From assembly GCA_018001225.1 (NCBI GenBank), contig JAGNIJ010000004.1:57819-121818 (forward strand): 64,000 nucleotides of DNA. Direction: 5' to 3'. Below are positions 48,215 to 57,146 of this stretch, piece after piece; position 1 is the stretch's first letter, and each line of letters opens with the position of its first letter. The notes below the pieces were generated by a model that saw only the letters and a program-made list of their open reading frames with translations, made no database searches and was not told where the DNA came from. The stretch is from Kiritimatiellia bacterium (lineage in GTDB: Bacteria; Verrucomicrobiota; Kiritimatiellia; CAIQIC01; JAGNIJ01). Both the position numbers and the translations under genes were made by a program.

Positions 48215-48288
48215 CGCGGCTCGCGGGGACGCTCGCCCTCCCATTCCTGTCTTTTCGTTCCTGGAGGGCGAGCCTCCGGCGAGCCGCG
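48215..48288. repeat. Family B palindromic repeat, full copy between convergent genes
   Basis: Arms CGCGGCTCGCGGGGACGCTC and GCGAGCCTCCGGCGAGCCGCG are joined by a 24-base AT-richer loop containing CTTTTCGTTC. It fills the gap between the secreted-protein gene and ahcY, which converge here, and could terminate both transcripts. It defines the consensus for copies at 27390 and 31040. Confidence 0.65.
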
Positions 48289-48294
48289 GCCGCT

Positions 48295-49707
48295 TCAATA
48301 CCGGTAATGCCCCGGCTTGTACGGGCCGTTCACCGGCACGCCGAGGTAGGCCGCCTGCTTCCGCGAGAGCTTCTCCAGCTTGACGCCGCTCTTGCCCAGG
48401 TGGAGCCGCGCGACCTTCTCGTCGAGGTGCTTCGGCAGCACGTACACGCCCACGGGGTACTTGCCGGGATTCGCGTACAGCTCGATCTGGGCCATGGTCT
48501 GGTTGGTGAAGCTGTTGGACATGACGAAGCTCGGGTGGCCCGTGGCGCAGCCCAGGTTGACCAGCCGGCCCTCCGCCAGCAGGATGATGCTCCGGCCGTT
48601 CGGCAGGTGGATGCGGTGCACCTGCGGCTTGATCTCCTCCCAGCGGTACTTGCGCATCGGGTCCACCTGGATCTCGTGGTCGAAGTGCCCGATGTTGCAC
48701 ACGATGGCCAGGTTCTTCATCCGGCGCATGTGTTGCTCGGTGATCACGTCGCAACAGCCGGTCGCCGTGACGAAGATGTCGCCGAGGCGGCAGGCCTCGT
48801 CCATCGTCATAACCTCGTAGCCTTCCATGGAGGCCTGGAGCGCGCAGATGGGATCGATCTCGGTGACGATGACGCGGGCGCACTGGCCCTTGAGGGCCTG
48901 GCAGCTCCCCTTCCCCACGTCGCCGTAGCCGGCGACGACGGCGACCTTGCCGGACACCATCACGTCCGTAGCACGCATGATGCCGTCCACCAGCGAGTGG
49001 CGGCAGCCGTAGATGTTGTCGAACTTCGACTTGGTCACCGAGTCGTTGACGTTGAAGGCGGGGAAGAGCAGTTCGCCCTTCTCGTGCATCTTGTAGAGCC
49101 GGTGGACGCCGGTCGTGGTTTCCTCGCTGACGCCCCGGATGCCCTTGACGATGCGGTGGAAGCGGCCGGGATCGCGCCGGACGGCCTTCTTCAATTGCGC
49201 GAGGAGGATCTTCTCCTCGTGGCTGCCGGGCTTGCGGTCGAGGATCTCGGGATGGTCCTCGGCCTGGTAGCCGAGGTGGACGAAGAGCGTCGCGTCGCCG
49301 CCGTCGTCGAGGATCATGTTCGGGCCCTGGCCGCCGCCCCAGTCGAGGATGCGGTCGGTGAACTCCCAGTACTGTTCCAGCGACTCGCCCTTGATGGCAA
49401 AAACGGACGTCCCGCGCGCCGCGAGGGCGGCGGCCGCGTGGTCCTGCGTGGAGAAGATATTGCAGCTGGCCCAGCGCACCTTGGCGCCGAGGTGCTGGAG
49501 CGTCTCGATCAGCACCGCGGTCTGGATGGTCATGTGCAGCGAGCCCGTAATCCGGGCGCCGCGAAGGGGCTTTTTCTTCCCGAACTCCTCGCGCAGGGCC
49601 ATCAGGCCCGGCATTTCATGCTCGGCGAGGTCGATCTCCTTGCGGCCGAAGTCGGCCAGGCGCAGGTCCTTGATGCAGAAGTCCTTGAACGCTTTTTTCA
49701 TCTCCAT
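48295..49707 (-). CDS. ahcY: S-adenosylhomocysteinase
   Basis: A 470-residue NAD-dependent enzyme that cleaves S-adenosylhomocysteine into adenosine and homocysteine, removing the product inhibitor of methyltransferases. The substrate segment [20 protein letters not shown] and the NAD loop [18 protein letters not shown] are diagnostic, with [12 protein letters not shown] and [14 protein letters not shown] carrying catalytic residues; the end [11 protein letters not shown] is canonical. The about 40-residue insertion typical of bacterial enzymes is present near residues 145-190. ATG 49707 gives the longest protein, but GGAAGG is too close to it; ATG 49701 two codons later (MKKAFKDF) has better spacing. 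No SAH riboswitch was seen upstream. Confidence 0.97.
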   Translation of the reverse strand: MEMKKAFKDFCIKDLRLADFGRKEIDLAEHEMPGLMALREEFGKKKPLRGARITGSLHMTIQTAVLIETLQHLGAKVRWASCNIFSTQDHAAAALAARGTSVFAIKGESLEQYWEFTDRILDWGGGQGPNMILDDGGDATLFVHLGYQAEDHPEILDRKPGSHEEKILLAQLKKAVRRDPGRFHRIVKGIRGVSEETTTGVHRLYKMHEKGELLFPAFNVNDSVTKSKFDNIYGCRHSLVDGIMRATDVMVSGKVAVVAGYGDVGKGSCQALKGQCARVIVTEIDPICALQASMEGYEVMTMDEACRLGDIFVTATGCCDVITEQHMRRMKNLAIVCNIGHFDHEIQVDPMRKYRWEEIKPQVHRIHLPNGRSIILLAEGRLVNLGCATGHPSFVMSNSFTNQTMAQIELYANPGKYPVGVYVLPKHLDEKVARLHLGKSGVKLEKLSRKQAAYLGVPVNGPYKPGHYRY

Positions 49708-49775
49708 CCTTCCCTCTTGTGTCTTCGAACCGGGTTACTATGCCCGTGATTTTGATTTTTTCCAGTTAAAATGGA

Positions 49776-49797
49776 GGCGGGACGCCCTCGTCCCGCC
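49776..49797. repeat. Hairpin between the vWA gene and ahcY
   Basis: GGCGGGACG and CGTCCCGCC form a 9-bp GC stem with loop CCCT. On the minus strand it follows the end of the vWA gene by 26 bases and is followed by CATTTTAACT, so it could be a weak terminator of the seven-gene operon or another short repeat. Confidence 0.5.
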
Positions 49798-49822
49798 CCT
49801 GCGGCCGGATCTTCCCTTCAAC

Positions 49823-50860
49823 CTACTCGTCGATCACCTTGCGCCGGCCGCCGGTGGACCGGGCCAGGGTCTGGTAAAAGGTCTTGGCCTGTTCGCCCCG
49901 GTCGTTCTTGAAGGGCTTGTAGAGGATCGGGTTGATCCGCGTCGGCCGGCCGGTGGTGCGCTCGATGGACCGGGCATGCTCGAGGATCTGCTCCTGGTGC
50001 TCCGGGATTTCCACGCCGGTTTCCATGTTGCCCTTCTTCAGGTACGGCGGGTCGTCGGAGAGGACGAACATCGTGTCGCACCCCATGTCGGCGGCCAGGC
50101 GGATGGCCTCCGACGGCGTGCTGCCGGAATACCCCGGCCGGTTGCCTTCCCGGTGCGAGTCGAAGCCCTTCTGCAGCCAGGCCAGGGCCTTCTGCTTGTT
50201 CTCCTGCGTGGCGAAGACCATCTGGGGGGCAAAGGCCAGCGCCCCGTCCACGAAGACAATGATGTTGAACCGCGTGCCGGGATGCATGCCCTCCATCATC
50301 GTGATCGTCTGCTGCGTCACGTCCTGCACGACGCCCTTGGCGACCATGCTGGGACTGATGTCCATGCAAATCACGACCGCGCGCGTGCGGACGTTCTCGC
50401 CGAAGAACTTGGTGTCCGAGTAGCCCGTGCCCCCCGTCAGCCCGCGGCCCGCGCCGCCGCCGGAGCCGCCGAGCCCGCCGAGCGACCCCGCCCGCGCGCC
50501 CATCAGGGGCGTGTCCCGCATGTTCTTGATATCCGGCGTCTTGAGGTCGGGCATCTGGGGCAGCGCGACCTTGGACGGGGCCTCGGTCACCAGCCGCTGC
50601 AGGACCTGCGGCTTGCGCACCTGCTTCTGCATCTGCTTCACGCGGATGCTGTGCTCGAGTTTCTTGGCGGGGATGGAGGGGTTTTTCTTGCCCTCGAACA
50701 TCATCTTCTGGCGGGCCTGCACGACGATGATCGTCAGGTAGGCCGCCGCCAGGATGAAGATGACGTGCACGACGACGCTGATGGCCACGGCCTGGGCGGT
50801 CATCTTCCGGGACTTTCCCGCGGCCGGGGACGGGTCGGGGACCGAGGGTTGCAGGTTCAC
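49823..50860 (-). CDS. Membrane-anchored vWA-domain protein in TonB position
   Basis: A 345-residue protein starting at GTG 50860, which overlaps the stop of the second exbD gene (GTGA). A cytosolic lead of 20 residues is followed by one membrane helix (residues about 23-47), a basic charged stretch (KKLEHSIRVKQMQKQVRKPQ) and a Gly-rich hinge (SLGGLGGSGGGAGRGLTGG). Residues about 158-345 form a von Willebrand A domain, with a MIDAS DISPS (167-171), GALAFAPQMVFA and CDTMFVLSDDPPYLKKG. The topology (short tail, single helix, periplasmic domain) and position right after ExbD are those of TonB, but the effector domain is a metal-dependent adhesion fold. Confidence 0.85.
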   Translation of the reverse strand: MNLQPSVPDPSPAAGKSRKMTAQAVAISVVVHVIFILAAAYLTIIVVQARQKMMFEGKKNPSIPAKKLEHSIRVKQMQKQVRKPQVLQRLVTEAPSKVALPQMPDLKTPDIKNMRDTPLMGARAGSLGGLGGSGGGAGRGLTGGTGYSDTKFFGENVRTRAVVICMDISPSMVAKGVVQDVTQQTITMMEGMHPGTRFNIIVFVDGALAFAPQMVFATQENKQKALAWLQKGFDSHREGNRPGYSGSTPSEAIRLAADMGCDTMFVLSDDPPYLKKGNMETGVEIPEHQEQILEHARSIERTTGRPTRINPILYKPFKNDRGEQAKTFYQTLARSTGGRRKVIDE

Positions 50861-51300
50861 AGCTCTTCCTCCTCGACGGTGAAGGTCACGCTCGCGATCT
50901 TGGCGGCGGCGCAGGCATTGAGCACATCCACCACCCGCTGGTGCTTGACCTTGCCCTGCGGGGAGATCGTCAGCAGCGCGGGCACCTTGTTGGCGTCCGC
51001 GGTCTGCTTGAAGCGGATCAGCGTCTTGAGCAGCTCGGGCAGGTTGGGATCGGTCGGCGAGTCGTACTGGAGGCTGTTGAGGAAGATGTTGCCATCCGCG
51101 GTGATCTCGATGACCTGTTCGTCGGGGATCTCCACCGCCTCGGACTGGTCGGCGACGCCCGGCAGGGCGAAGCCGATATCCGCCTCCTGCCGGTAGAACG
51201 TGCTGGAGACCATGAAGAAGATGAGCAGCAGGAAGACGCAGTCGATCATGGGCGTCATCTGGATTTCCATCTTCTCTTCCGGGGCGCGGCGGAGTTTCAT
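50857..51300 (-). CDS. exbD: ExbD/TolR-family protein, second copy
   Basis: A 147-residue proton-channel subunit. ATG 51300 overlaps the first exbD stop (ATGA). The N-terminal tail MKLRRAPEEKMEIQMTPMID leads into a single membrane helix (CVFLLLIFFMVSSTF) with the channel Asp of TPMIDCVF. The periplasmic part (VIEITADGNIFLNSLQYDSP, VPALLTISPQGKVKHQRVVD) is the ExbD fold. Two paralogous ExbD subunits in a row suggest a heteromeric channel. The end overlaps the vWA gene. Confidence 0.93.
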   Translation of the reverse strand: MKLRRAPEEKMEIQMTPMIDCVFLLLIFFMVSSTFYRQEADIGFALPGVADQSEAVEIPDEQVIEITADGNIFLNSLQYDSPTDPNLPELLKTLIRFKQTADANKVPALLTISPQGKVKHQRVVDVLNACAAAKIASVTFTVEEEEL

Positions 51301-51758
51301 GAGCCACCTCCCGGGATGCTCTGGAAGGTGGCGAAGATGATGTCCATCACCCCGGCGGCGGCGCAGGCCTTGATGGCGCGCCCCACGACGGCGAATTCCG
51401 CGTTGCGGTCGATGCGCATGTAGACGCGCAGCTCGGGATCCTCCGCGCGGCGCGCGGCGATTTCCTTCTGCAGCCCGGCGTCGTCCACCAGTTCCTTGTA
51501 CACCATGAACGGGCGCTCCTCGGTCACCGGGCCGGAGGAACTCGCCGTGCCGATGGGCAGGATGTTGACGACGCCCCGCCCGCGCAGGTCTTCCGGCACG
51601 GCGGCCTTCGGCGCGACCGGCAGCTGGACCTCGGGGGTCAGGTCCACCTTGGACATCGTCGCGGCGCACATGAAGAAGATGAGCAGCAGGAACACGCAGT
51701 CGATCATGGGGGTCATGTCCACCCCCAGTTCGGCATCAGGCTGTTTGCGGAGCTTCAT
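51297..51758 (-). CDS. exbD: ExbD/TolR-family protein, first copy
   Basis: A 153-residue paralogue of the next protein. The N-terminus MKLRKQPDAELGVDMTPMID and the membrane helix CVFLLLIFFMCAATM with the channel Asp are conserved; the periplasmic domain differs more (VQLPVAPKAAVPEDLRGRGV, RVYMRIDRNAEFAVVGRAIK). It uses the proton gradient with ExbB. The gene begins 10 bases after exbB and overlaps the second exbD by four bases. Confidence 0.93.
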   Translation of the reverse strand: MKLRKQPDAELGVDMTPMIDCVFLLLIFFMCAATMSKVDLTPEVQLPVAPKAAVPEDLRGRGVVNILPIGTASSSGPVTEERPFMVYKELVDDAGLQKEIAARRAEDPELRVYMRIDRNAEFAVVGRAIKACAAAGVMDIIFATFQSIPGGGS

Positions 51759-51768
51759 CGGGTCCCCG

Positions 51769-52566
51769 TCAGGCGGTCGGCGCCTCCTCGACGATGAAAC
51801 TGGAGCCGGTCAGGTCGTCCAGGAGCAGCGAGTAATTCAGCTCGGCCTGCTGGATGATCCGGTTAAGCATGTTGCGGAAGAGGAAGTAGAAGAACATCGA
51901 CGGGATGGCGATGATCAGGCCGGCCGCCGTGGTGATCAGGGCCTCGCCGATGTTGGCGGCGAGCAGTTCCGGCTTGCCCATGCCGCCGGACCCGATCTTC
52001 TGGAACGCGCCGATCATGCCGCTGACGGTGCCCAGCAGCCCCATCATGGGCGAGATGGCCGTCACCAGGGAGAGGAAGTTGATCCAGAAGCCGGCCTGGG
52101 ATTCCTCGCGGCCCACGGCCTCCGCAATGGCCGACTCCACGTTGGCCTTGGCGCCCATCGGGTCCTCGGGGTTGAACTTGCGCAGGCCGGCCAGCAGGGC
52201 GTTGGTGAACAGGCTGTTGGTGCTGGCCGATACGTTGACCATGGTCTCGAGGTTCTGCTCCTTGGCGGCCACGCGCAGCTGGCCGAGGGCCGCCTCGGGG
52301 ATCATCTTTTTCTGGCTGATCTGCCGGAAGTTCAGCACGGCCAGGCTGATCATCGCCAGCGAGCAGGCGCCGAGGGGCCACATGGCCCAGCCGCCGACCA
52401 CGATGAGGTCCCACAGCGTCATCTTCTTGGGTGCCGGGGCGGCCGGCGCGGCCGCGGCTTCCGGCGCGGCGGCCGGGGCCGCCGCTTCCTGCGCCCAGCT
52501 CACGGCCATGGCGCCCATCAGCACCAGCAACACCAGCGTCAGCCCGCGTCGTGTTCGCCTGTTCAT
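51769..52566 (-). CDS. exbB: ExbB/TolQ-family proton channel protein
   Basis: A 265-residue membrane protein. I start it at ATG 52566 (MNRRTRRGLTLVLLVLMGAM); upstream codons belong to another frame. A signal-like segment (10-30) is followed by an Ala/Pro linker (AAAPAAAPEAAAAPAAPAP), a feature of longer ExbB proteins. Membrane helices follow at about 60-82, and the two conserved helices lie in FLSLVTAISPMMGLLGTVSG and EALITTAAGLIIAIPSMFFY, with the Thr and Pro of the channel. With the ExbD pair and the vWA protein it forms a proton-driven motor complex in the inner membrane. Confidence 0.93.
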   Translation of the reverse strand: MNRRTRRGLTLVLLVLMGAMAVSWAQEAAAPAAAPEAAAAPAAPAPKKMTLWDLIVVGGWAMWPLGACSLAMISLAVLNFRQISQKKMIPEAALGQLRVAAKEQNLETMVNVSASTNSLFTNALLAGLRKFNPEDPMGAKANVESAIAEAVGREESQAGFWINFLSLVTAISPMMGLLGTVSGMIGAFQKIGSGGMGKPELLAANIGEALITTAAGLIIAIPSMFFYFLFRNMLNRIIQQAELNYSLLLDDLTGSSFIVEEAPTA

Positions 52567-52603
52567 CGGATATTCGCTCCTTTTCTGCGTTAGTAAAAAA
52601 CGG

Positions 52604-53590
52604 CTAATCCACCTGGAGATCTTCCGTATCGGTTTTGGCCGGCGCGGTCGCTTCGGCCGGCGCGGCGCCGGTGGTGGTCGTCGCCCCGGCCTCCGCCGGG
52701 ACGCTTTCCTCCATGATCGTCCCGGCCGCTTCCATCTCCGCGCGGTGCTCGCCCTGGATTTCCACGGCATGCCGGGTCTCGCGGGTGCCGGGATAGTCCT
52801 GCTGCAGCACGGACACCGTCTTGTTCAGCGACTCCCAGTCCTTGAGCTGGGCATAGCAACCCACGGCCGCCTCCAGCCCGCGCAGCTCGTTGTTCTGCGT
52901 GTACGGATGGAACACCACGAGGCGCAGGTAATCCAGCAGCGCGTCCTGGGGGCGGCCCTCGGCGGCCAGGGCGTTGGCCCGGGAGAACAGCGCCGTGGAC
53001 AGCAGTTCCTCGTCGTCCTCCGGCAGCACGACATTCTCGAAGTAGGTCAGCGCGGCCTTGGAATCCCCGGCCAGTTCGCTGGCGATCCCGGCGCGAAGGC
53101 GGGCCGCGGTCTTCTGCTCGGATTCGCGGGGCTGCTTGAGGATGTCCTCGTACTGGCGGATGGCCTCGCGCCACAGGCCCTGCCGCGCGTAGAGCTGGCC
53201 CTTCCGCAGGATGGCCTCGTCCATCGGGATGCCGGGCAGCGAGCGGAACGGCCGCAGCGTGAGGATCAGGCGGTCCAGGGCGTCGTGCACGGCGCGGAAC
53301 TGCGCCTCGGCGGCGGCGACGTCGGCCGCGGCGAACACGCGGGGCGCGGGAAGGCGGACCTGCCGGATGTCCGCCAGGGGAACTCCGGCCTCGAAGGCGC
53401 CGCCGTCCGCGGTGCTCTTGCTGATCCAGAGCATGTCCTTGTCGAGGCGGAGCAGCCTCGCCTGGACCGGTCCATCCTTGGTCACCAGGATGGCCGGGCC
53501 CACGCCCGGCTCCGCCGGAGCCTGGGCGGCGCCGCGGAAGGCCGAAGCCAGGAACAGGCCGGCGACCGCGATGTGCCAACGAATTCTCAT
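52604..53590 (-). CDS. Exported TPR-repeat protein
   Basis: A 328-residue exported protein. I start it at ATG 53590, preceded by AAAAGG at a suitable distance; an ATG at 53611 overlapping the upstream stop is possible. A signal peptide covers residues 1-23 (ending GAAQ). A small beta-domain (ILVTKDGPVQARLLRLDKDM) precedes helical repeats: AILRKGQLYARQGLWREAIR, RLRAGIASELAGDSKAALTY, ALFSRANALAAEGRPQDALL. The tail is Ala/Thr/Glu-rich and disordered. It is probably a periplasmic scaffold for the ExbBD complex encoded just downstream. Confidence 0.8.
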   Translation of the reverse strand: MRIRWHIAVAGLFLASAFRGAAQAPAEPGVGPAILVTKDGPVQARLLRLDKDMLWISKSTADGGAFEAGVPLADIRQVRLPAPRVFAAADVAAAEAQFRAVHDALDRLILTLRPFRSLPGIPMDEAILRKGQLYARQGLWREAIRQYEDILKQPRESEQKTAARLRAGIASELAGDSKAALTYFENVVLPEDDEELLSTALFSRANALAAEGRPQDALLDYLRLVVFHPYTQNNELRGLEAAVGCYAQLKDWESLNKTVSVLQQDYPGTRETRHAVEIQGEHRAEMEAAGTIMEESVPAEAGATTTTGAAPAEATAPAKTDTEDLQVD

Positions 53591-53607
53591 CACGCCTTTT
53601 CTTTCCA

Positions 53608-55854
53608 TCATACGCCCAGTTGCTCCAGCCGCTGCCGCGCCTCGGCGGCCTCCTTCGTGCCGGACAGGGTCTCCAGTTCGAGCATCTCCCTGTACGTCTT
53701 GGCCGCCGACTGGAAGTCCTTGAGTTCCTCGAAGGCCCGGCCGCTCTTGAGGTAGGCCTGGGCCACGGCGCCGGTATAGGCGCCGTAGAGGACATACACG
53801 CGCTGGTAGTACGGGATGGCGTGGCGCGGCCGGCCCTGGGCCTCCAGACAGGCCGCGGTCGCCAGCAGGGATTCCGGCTTGAGGGCCCGGGGGCTGGCCC
53901 GGTTGGCGAGCACGGTGGAATAATCCGCGATGGCCTCGCTGTACCGCTCGGCGGCCTGGAGGCTCCGCGCGCGGAAATACGTGGCCTCCATGACCAGGCT
54001 CGGTTCCGCGGGATAGGCCAGGGCGGCGTCGGCGTGCGCGAGCGCTTCCGCCGGCTTCCCCGCCTTCACCAACTGTTCCGCGAGCCGAGTATGCGCCAGG
54101 GCGGCATGCCGCGACTCCGGCCCGATCTTCAGCAGTTGCTCGAAGCAGACCGCGGCCTCGTTGGTCTTGCCCTGCGCGGCGAGCTGGTCGCCCAGCCACG
54201 CCAGCGTCTCCAGGCCGAGCTGCTCCGTCTTGAAACTCGAGGCGAGGATCTGGGCGGCGCGGCCCTGCTCCTCGGGCGGGCGGGCCTGGATGTCGGCCAT
54301 GTTCAGCCGGGCGGCGAGGGTCAGCCGCTTGTCGTCGAGCGCCTTCTGCTTCCTTTCGGCGAGGACCGCGGGGAAGCCGCCGGGCTCGTCGCCATACATG
54401 CCGGCCAGGTCGCGGAGCATGAGATCGAATCCGTCCCAGCCCACCGTGTTGCCGTGGAGCTCGATCATGGACCAGTAGAGGCGGCGCGCCTCGTCCAGGC
54501 GCCGGGTCTGGCGCAGCGCCCAGCCGGCCTGGTAGGCGGCGTCGATGATGTTGTCGTCGTCGGGGTTCTCGCGGATGAACGCCGCGAAGGCCTCGGCCAT
54601 GTCCTTGAGGTCGTCGGGTGTGCCCAGCGCCTTGAAGACCTTCGCGCACTGCGTCAGGGCCATGTACTGGAACGCCCCGGCGGGCTTGCCCACGCGCAGG
54701 TAGGCGCCCTTCGCGCGGTCCAGTTCGCCGATCGCCGCCAGCGCGTCGCCGAGGGTGACCAGCGCTTCCCACCGGAAGTAGTGCTCCGGGTTGGCCTCCA
54801 CCCAGGCCTCCAGGGCCTTGGCCGCCTCCTCGAAATCCTCGACGGCGTAGCGGCAGAGCGCGGCGCGGTACGCCGCCTCGGGCGCGTACACGCTCATGGA
54901 ATTCATCTCCGCGTACTCCTCGAACAGCGGCCGCGCCTCGGCGTACTGCCCGCCGTAGAACAGGGCGATCGGCAGCCAGTACTGGACCTCCGTCGCCAGG
55001 ATATGCTGCGGGTACTTGGCCAGCCAGCCGCGCAGGACCTTCACCGCCTCTTCGAAGCGTTCCTGCATGGCCAGGGATAGCCCCAGGTAGAACTCGATGC
55101 GGGGCTTCTGGACGTGTTCCGGGAAGCGGCGCAGCAGCGCGCGCATGGCCACCTCGGCCTCTTCGAAGCGCTCCGTGTTGACGTAGGCCTCCCCGCGCAG
55201 GAACGCAACGGTGGGCACGTTGGGCCACTGGACCGGCGGGGGCGGCGCCGTGTCCGCCGCGGGGGTGACCGACAGGGCGGCCTCCGGCGGTGCGGCCCCG
55301 GCCCACGCGCCGACCTTGCGGTGCTTGGCGCGGTTCTCCGCCTGCCGCAGGCGGTGGGTGAAATCCTCCAGGCTGGTGCCGTCCGGCGGCGGGGTGCTGG
55401 CCCCGTGGATCCGGGCCAGGCCCTGCTCCACGAGCAGTTCGGCCAGGTCGTCCTCCCCGGCCTGGATCAAGGCATAGTACCAGGGCGCTTCCGGGGTTCC
55501 GCCGGCCTTTTCCCACTGCGTCAGCACCGCGAAGCCCGGCTGCAGCGTGCGCGCCACGAACTCGCTGGCATCCCGGCCCACGCGCACGACGTGCATGTCC
55601 GGGATGTCCCAGTAGGTCGCCTGCGCGATCAGGAAGGCGGAATTCTCGCGGTTCGTCTCGGCCGCGTCCACGAAGTAGAGACGGAAGGTATATTCCTGGC
55701 CGGCGTGGGAGACAGGCAACGTGTCGCCGTCGAACGGACGGCCGGGAATCAGCTGGCAATTGCTCAACTTCTGCCAGCGGGCCGCCAGGGCGTCCTGCGC
55801 GAGCAGCAGCATCCATCCTCCCAGCGCGGCGGCTATGGTGCGGGAGCAGCTCAT
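53608..55854 (-). CDS. Exported thermonuclease-like and TPR-repeat fusion protein
   Basis: A 748-residue exported protein with a signal peptide (residues 1-24). Residues about 33-165 match a staphylococcal-nuclease fold: GRPFDGDTLPV, EYTFRLYFVDAAETNRENSA with the conserved Arg and Glu, and DDLAELLVEQGLARIHG. The usual third catalytic Arg (in DRYGR-like segments) is not evident in WEKAGGTPEAPWYYALIQ, so the activity may be lost. Residues about 215-748 hold about 14 TPR-like helical pairs (AFLRGEAYVNTERFEEAEVA, AAYRAALCRYAVEDFEEAAK, YFRARSLQAAERYSEAIADY). It lies in the middle of a TPR/ExbBD operon, one base after the first TPR gene. Confidence 0.83.
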   Translation of the reverse strand: MSCSRTIAAALGGWMLLLAQDALAARWQKLSNCQLIPGRPFDGDTLPVSHAGQEYTFRLYFVDAAETNRENSAFLIAQATYWDIPDMHVVRVGRDASEFVARTLQPGFAVLTQWEKAGGTPEAPWYYALIQAGEDDLAELLVEQGLARIHGASTPPPDGTSLEDFTHRLRQAENRAKHRKVGAWAGAAPPEAALSVTPAADTAPPPPVQWPNVPTVAFLRGEAYVNTERFEEAEVAMRALLRRFPEHVQKPRIEFYLGLSLAMQERFEEAVKVLRGWLAKYPQHILATEVQYWLPIALFYGGQYAEARPLFEEYAEMNSMSVYAPEAAYRAALCRYAVEDFEEAAKALEAWVEANPEHYFRWEALVTLGDALAAIGELDRAKGAYLRVGKPAGAFQYMALTQCAKVFKALGTPDDLKDMAEAFAAFIRENPDDDNIIDAAYQAGWALRQTRRLDEARRLYWSMIELHGNTVGWDGFDLMLRDLAGMYGDEPGGFPAVLAERKQKALDDKRLTLAARLNMADIQARPPEEQGRAAQILASSFKTEQLGLETLAWLGDQLAAQGKTNEAAVCFEQLLKIGPESRHAALAHTRLAEQLVKAGKPAEALAHADAALAYPAEPSLVMEATYFRARSLQAAERYSEAIADYSTVLANRASPRALKPESLLATAACLEAQGRPRHAIPYYQRVYVLYGAYTGAVAQAYLKSGRAFEELKDFQSAAKTYREMLELETLSGTKEAAEARQRLEQLGV

Positions 55855-55855
55855 C

Positions 55856-57025
55856 TCAATTCCGCTCCCACTCCGGGTCGTACCGGTCCAGGTAGCGGTC
55901 GCCCTCGGCGATCAGCTCGTCGAAGCGCCGGAGGCGCGACAGGCACAGCACCAGGTCGAAGTGGCCCGCCTCGCGGATCTTGTCCTCCGAGGCGACCTCG
56001 ACGACCCGCATGAAGGCCACGCGGGCCTCCCAGAAGCGGTCCAGGTTGAAGAAGCAGCGGCCGATCCGGTGGAAGAGGCTGGCGTCGTAGTCCGGCAGCG
56101 CCTCGAGCTTCTTCAGCAGTTCCTCGCCCTGGGCCAGCGACCCTTGCAGCCGGCGCTCCTGCATGAAGCGCGCCTGGACCTGCTCGGGGGTGGGCTTGGC
56201 GCGGCGGAACCGGTCCAGTTCGGCGCGAAGGCCCTCCACGGTTTCGCGCTGCCGGCGCAGGAGCACGGCCCGGGGTTTCACGCGACGGTAGGCCTTGAGG
56301 GCCAGTTCGTACTCCGTCTCGTCGAACGCCGCGTCACCGATCTCGAAGGCCAGGAAATTGCAGTAGGTGACCACGCTCCAGCTGCGCGGCCGTTGCTCCA
56401 GCTTGCGGAGCATGTCGATGGCCTCCACCGCCTTGTCCTGGTCGAACAGCGCGCGCGCGATGAAGGCGCCCGCCTGGCCCCAGTAGTCGGAACCGGGAAA
56501 CGCGCCCATGAAGTCGGTGAAGGCCTGGACCCCGTCGGCGAGCTTGTCCTGCAGCATGAAGGCCATGCCGACCTGGTAGGCCGCGTCCTCCGCGTACGCG
56601 GAGCGGGGATACTGCGCGAGCAGGTCCCTGTAGGCCGTGATCGCGGCGTCCCAGGCCTCCAGGATCTGGTGGGCCACGCCCACGCGGTACAGCGCCTCGT
56701 CGCGGAAACGCGCCGCGGGGTATTTCGTGGCGTAGGTTTTGAACGCCTCGATGGCGTCGGCGTGCTGGCCCAGGTTATAGAGGCAGCAGCCGTAGGCGTA
56801 GAAGGCCCCTTCCATCTGCGCGGCCAGCGAAGGCTCGTTGCCGAAATTGGCGATCAACTCCTTGAAGAAGCGGGCCGCCTCGGAGAAGTTGCCCGCCGCG
56901 AACTCGCCGACTCCCTTGCGGTATAGCTCCTCGGGACCGTCAGCCTGGGCTCGGCCCTCCGTCGCAGCGGCCAGAAACAGGCAGGCCGCCACGGTCGTCA
57001 TCTTGAAGGCTTGCTGCAGATTCAT
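55856..57025 (-). CDS. Exported TPR-repeat protein, first gene of the ExbBD/vWA operon
   Basis: A 389-residue exported protein with a signal peptide (residues 1-26). It is almost entirely TPR, with BamD/YbgF-like repeats: ELYRKGVGEFAAGNFSEAAR, YGCCLYNLGQHADAIEAFKT, ALYRVGVAHQILEAWDAAIT, AAYQVGMAFMLQDKLADGVQ. A basic coiled segment lies at about 255-300 (RAVLLRRQRETVEGLRAELD). It precedes the nuclease-like TPR gene by one base. It is probably part of a periplasmic protein-protein interaction complex. Confidence 0.83.
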   Translation of the reverse strand: MNLQQAFKMTTVAACLFLAAATEGRAQADGPEELYRKGVGEFAAGNFSEAARFFKELIANFGNEPSLAAQMEGAFYAYGCCLYNLGQHADAIEAFKTYATKYPAARFRDEALYRVGVAHQILEAWDAAITAYRDLLAQYPRSAYAEDAAYQVGMAFMLQDKLADGVQAFTDFMGAFPGSDYWGQAGAFIARALFDQDKAVEAIDMLRKLEQRPRSWSVVTYCNFLAFEIGDAAFDETEYELALKAYRRVKPRAVLLRRQRETVEGLRAELDRFRRAKPTPEQVQARFMQERRLQGSLAQGEELLKKLEALPDYDASLFHRIGRCFFNLDRFWEARVAFMRVVEVASEDKIREAGHFDLVLCLSRLRRFDELIAEGDRYLDRYDPEWERN

Positions 57026-57146
57026 TTTCCCGGGTACCAGTCCGAAGTGGATAATTACCCGTTTGCGGCTTTCCGTTCAATACCTGATTCCGCGGCCCAA
57101 ACGCGGGGATCGATCGGAAGCCACCGTGAAGAAAATCCGGCAGATC

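Noticed and set aside
49708..49822. Possible SAH riboswitch before ahcY
   Set aside because: The upstream stretch holds only one simple GC hairpin close to the preceding operon; the conserved SAH riboswitch core is not present.
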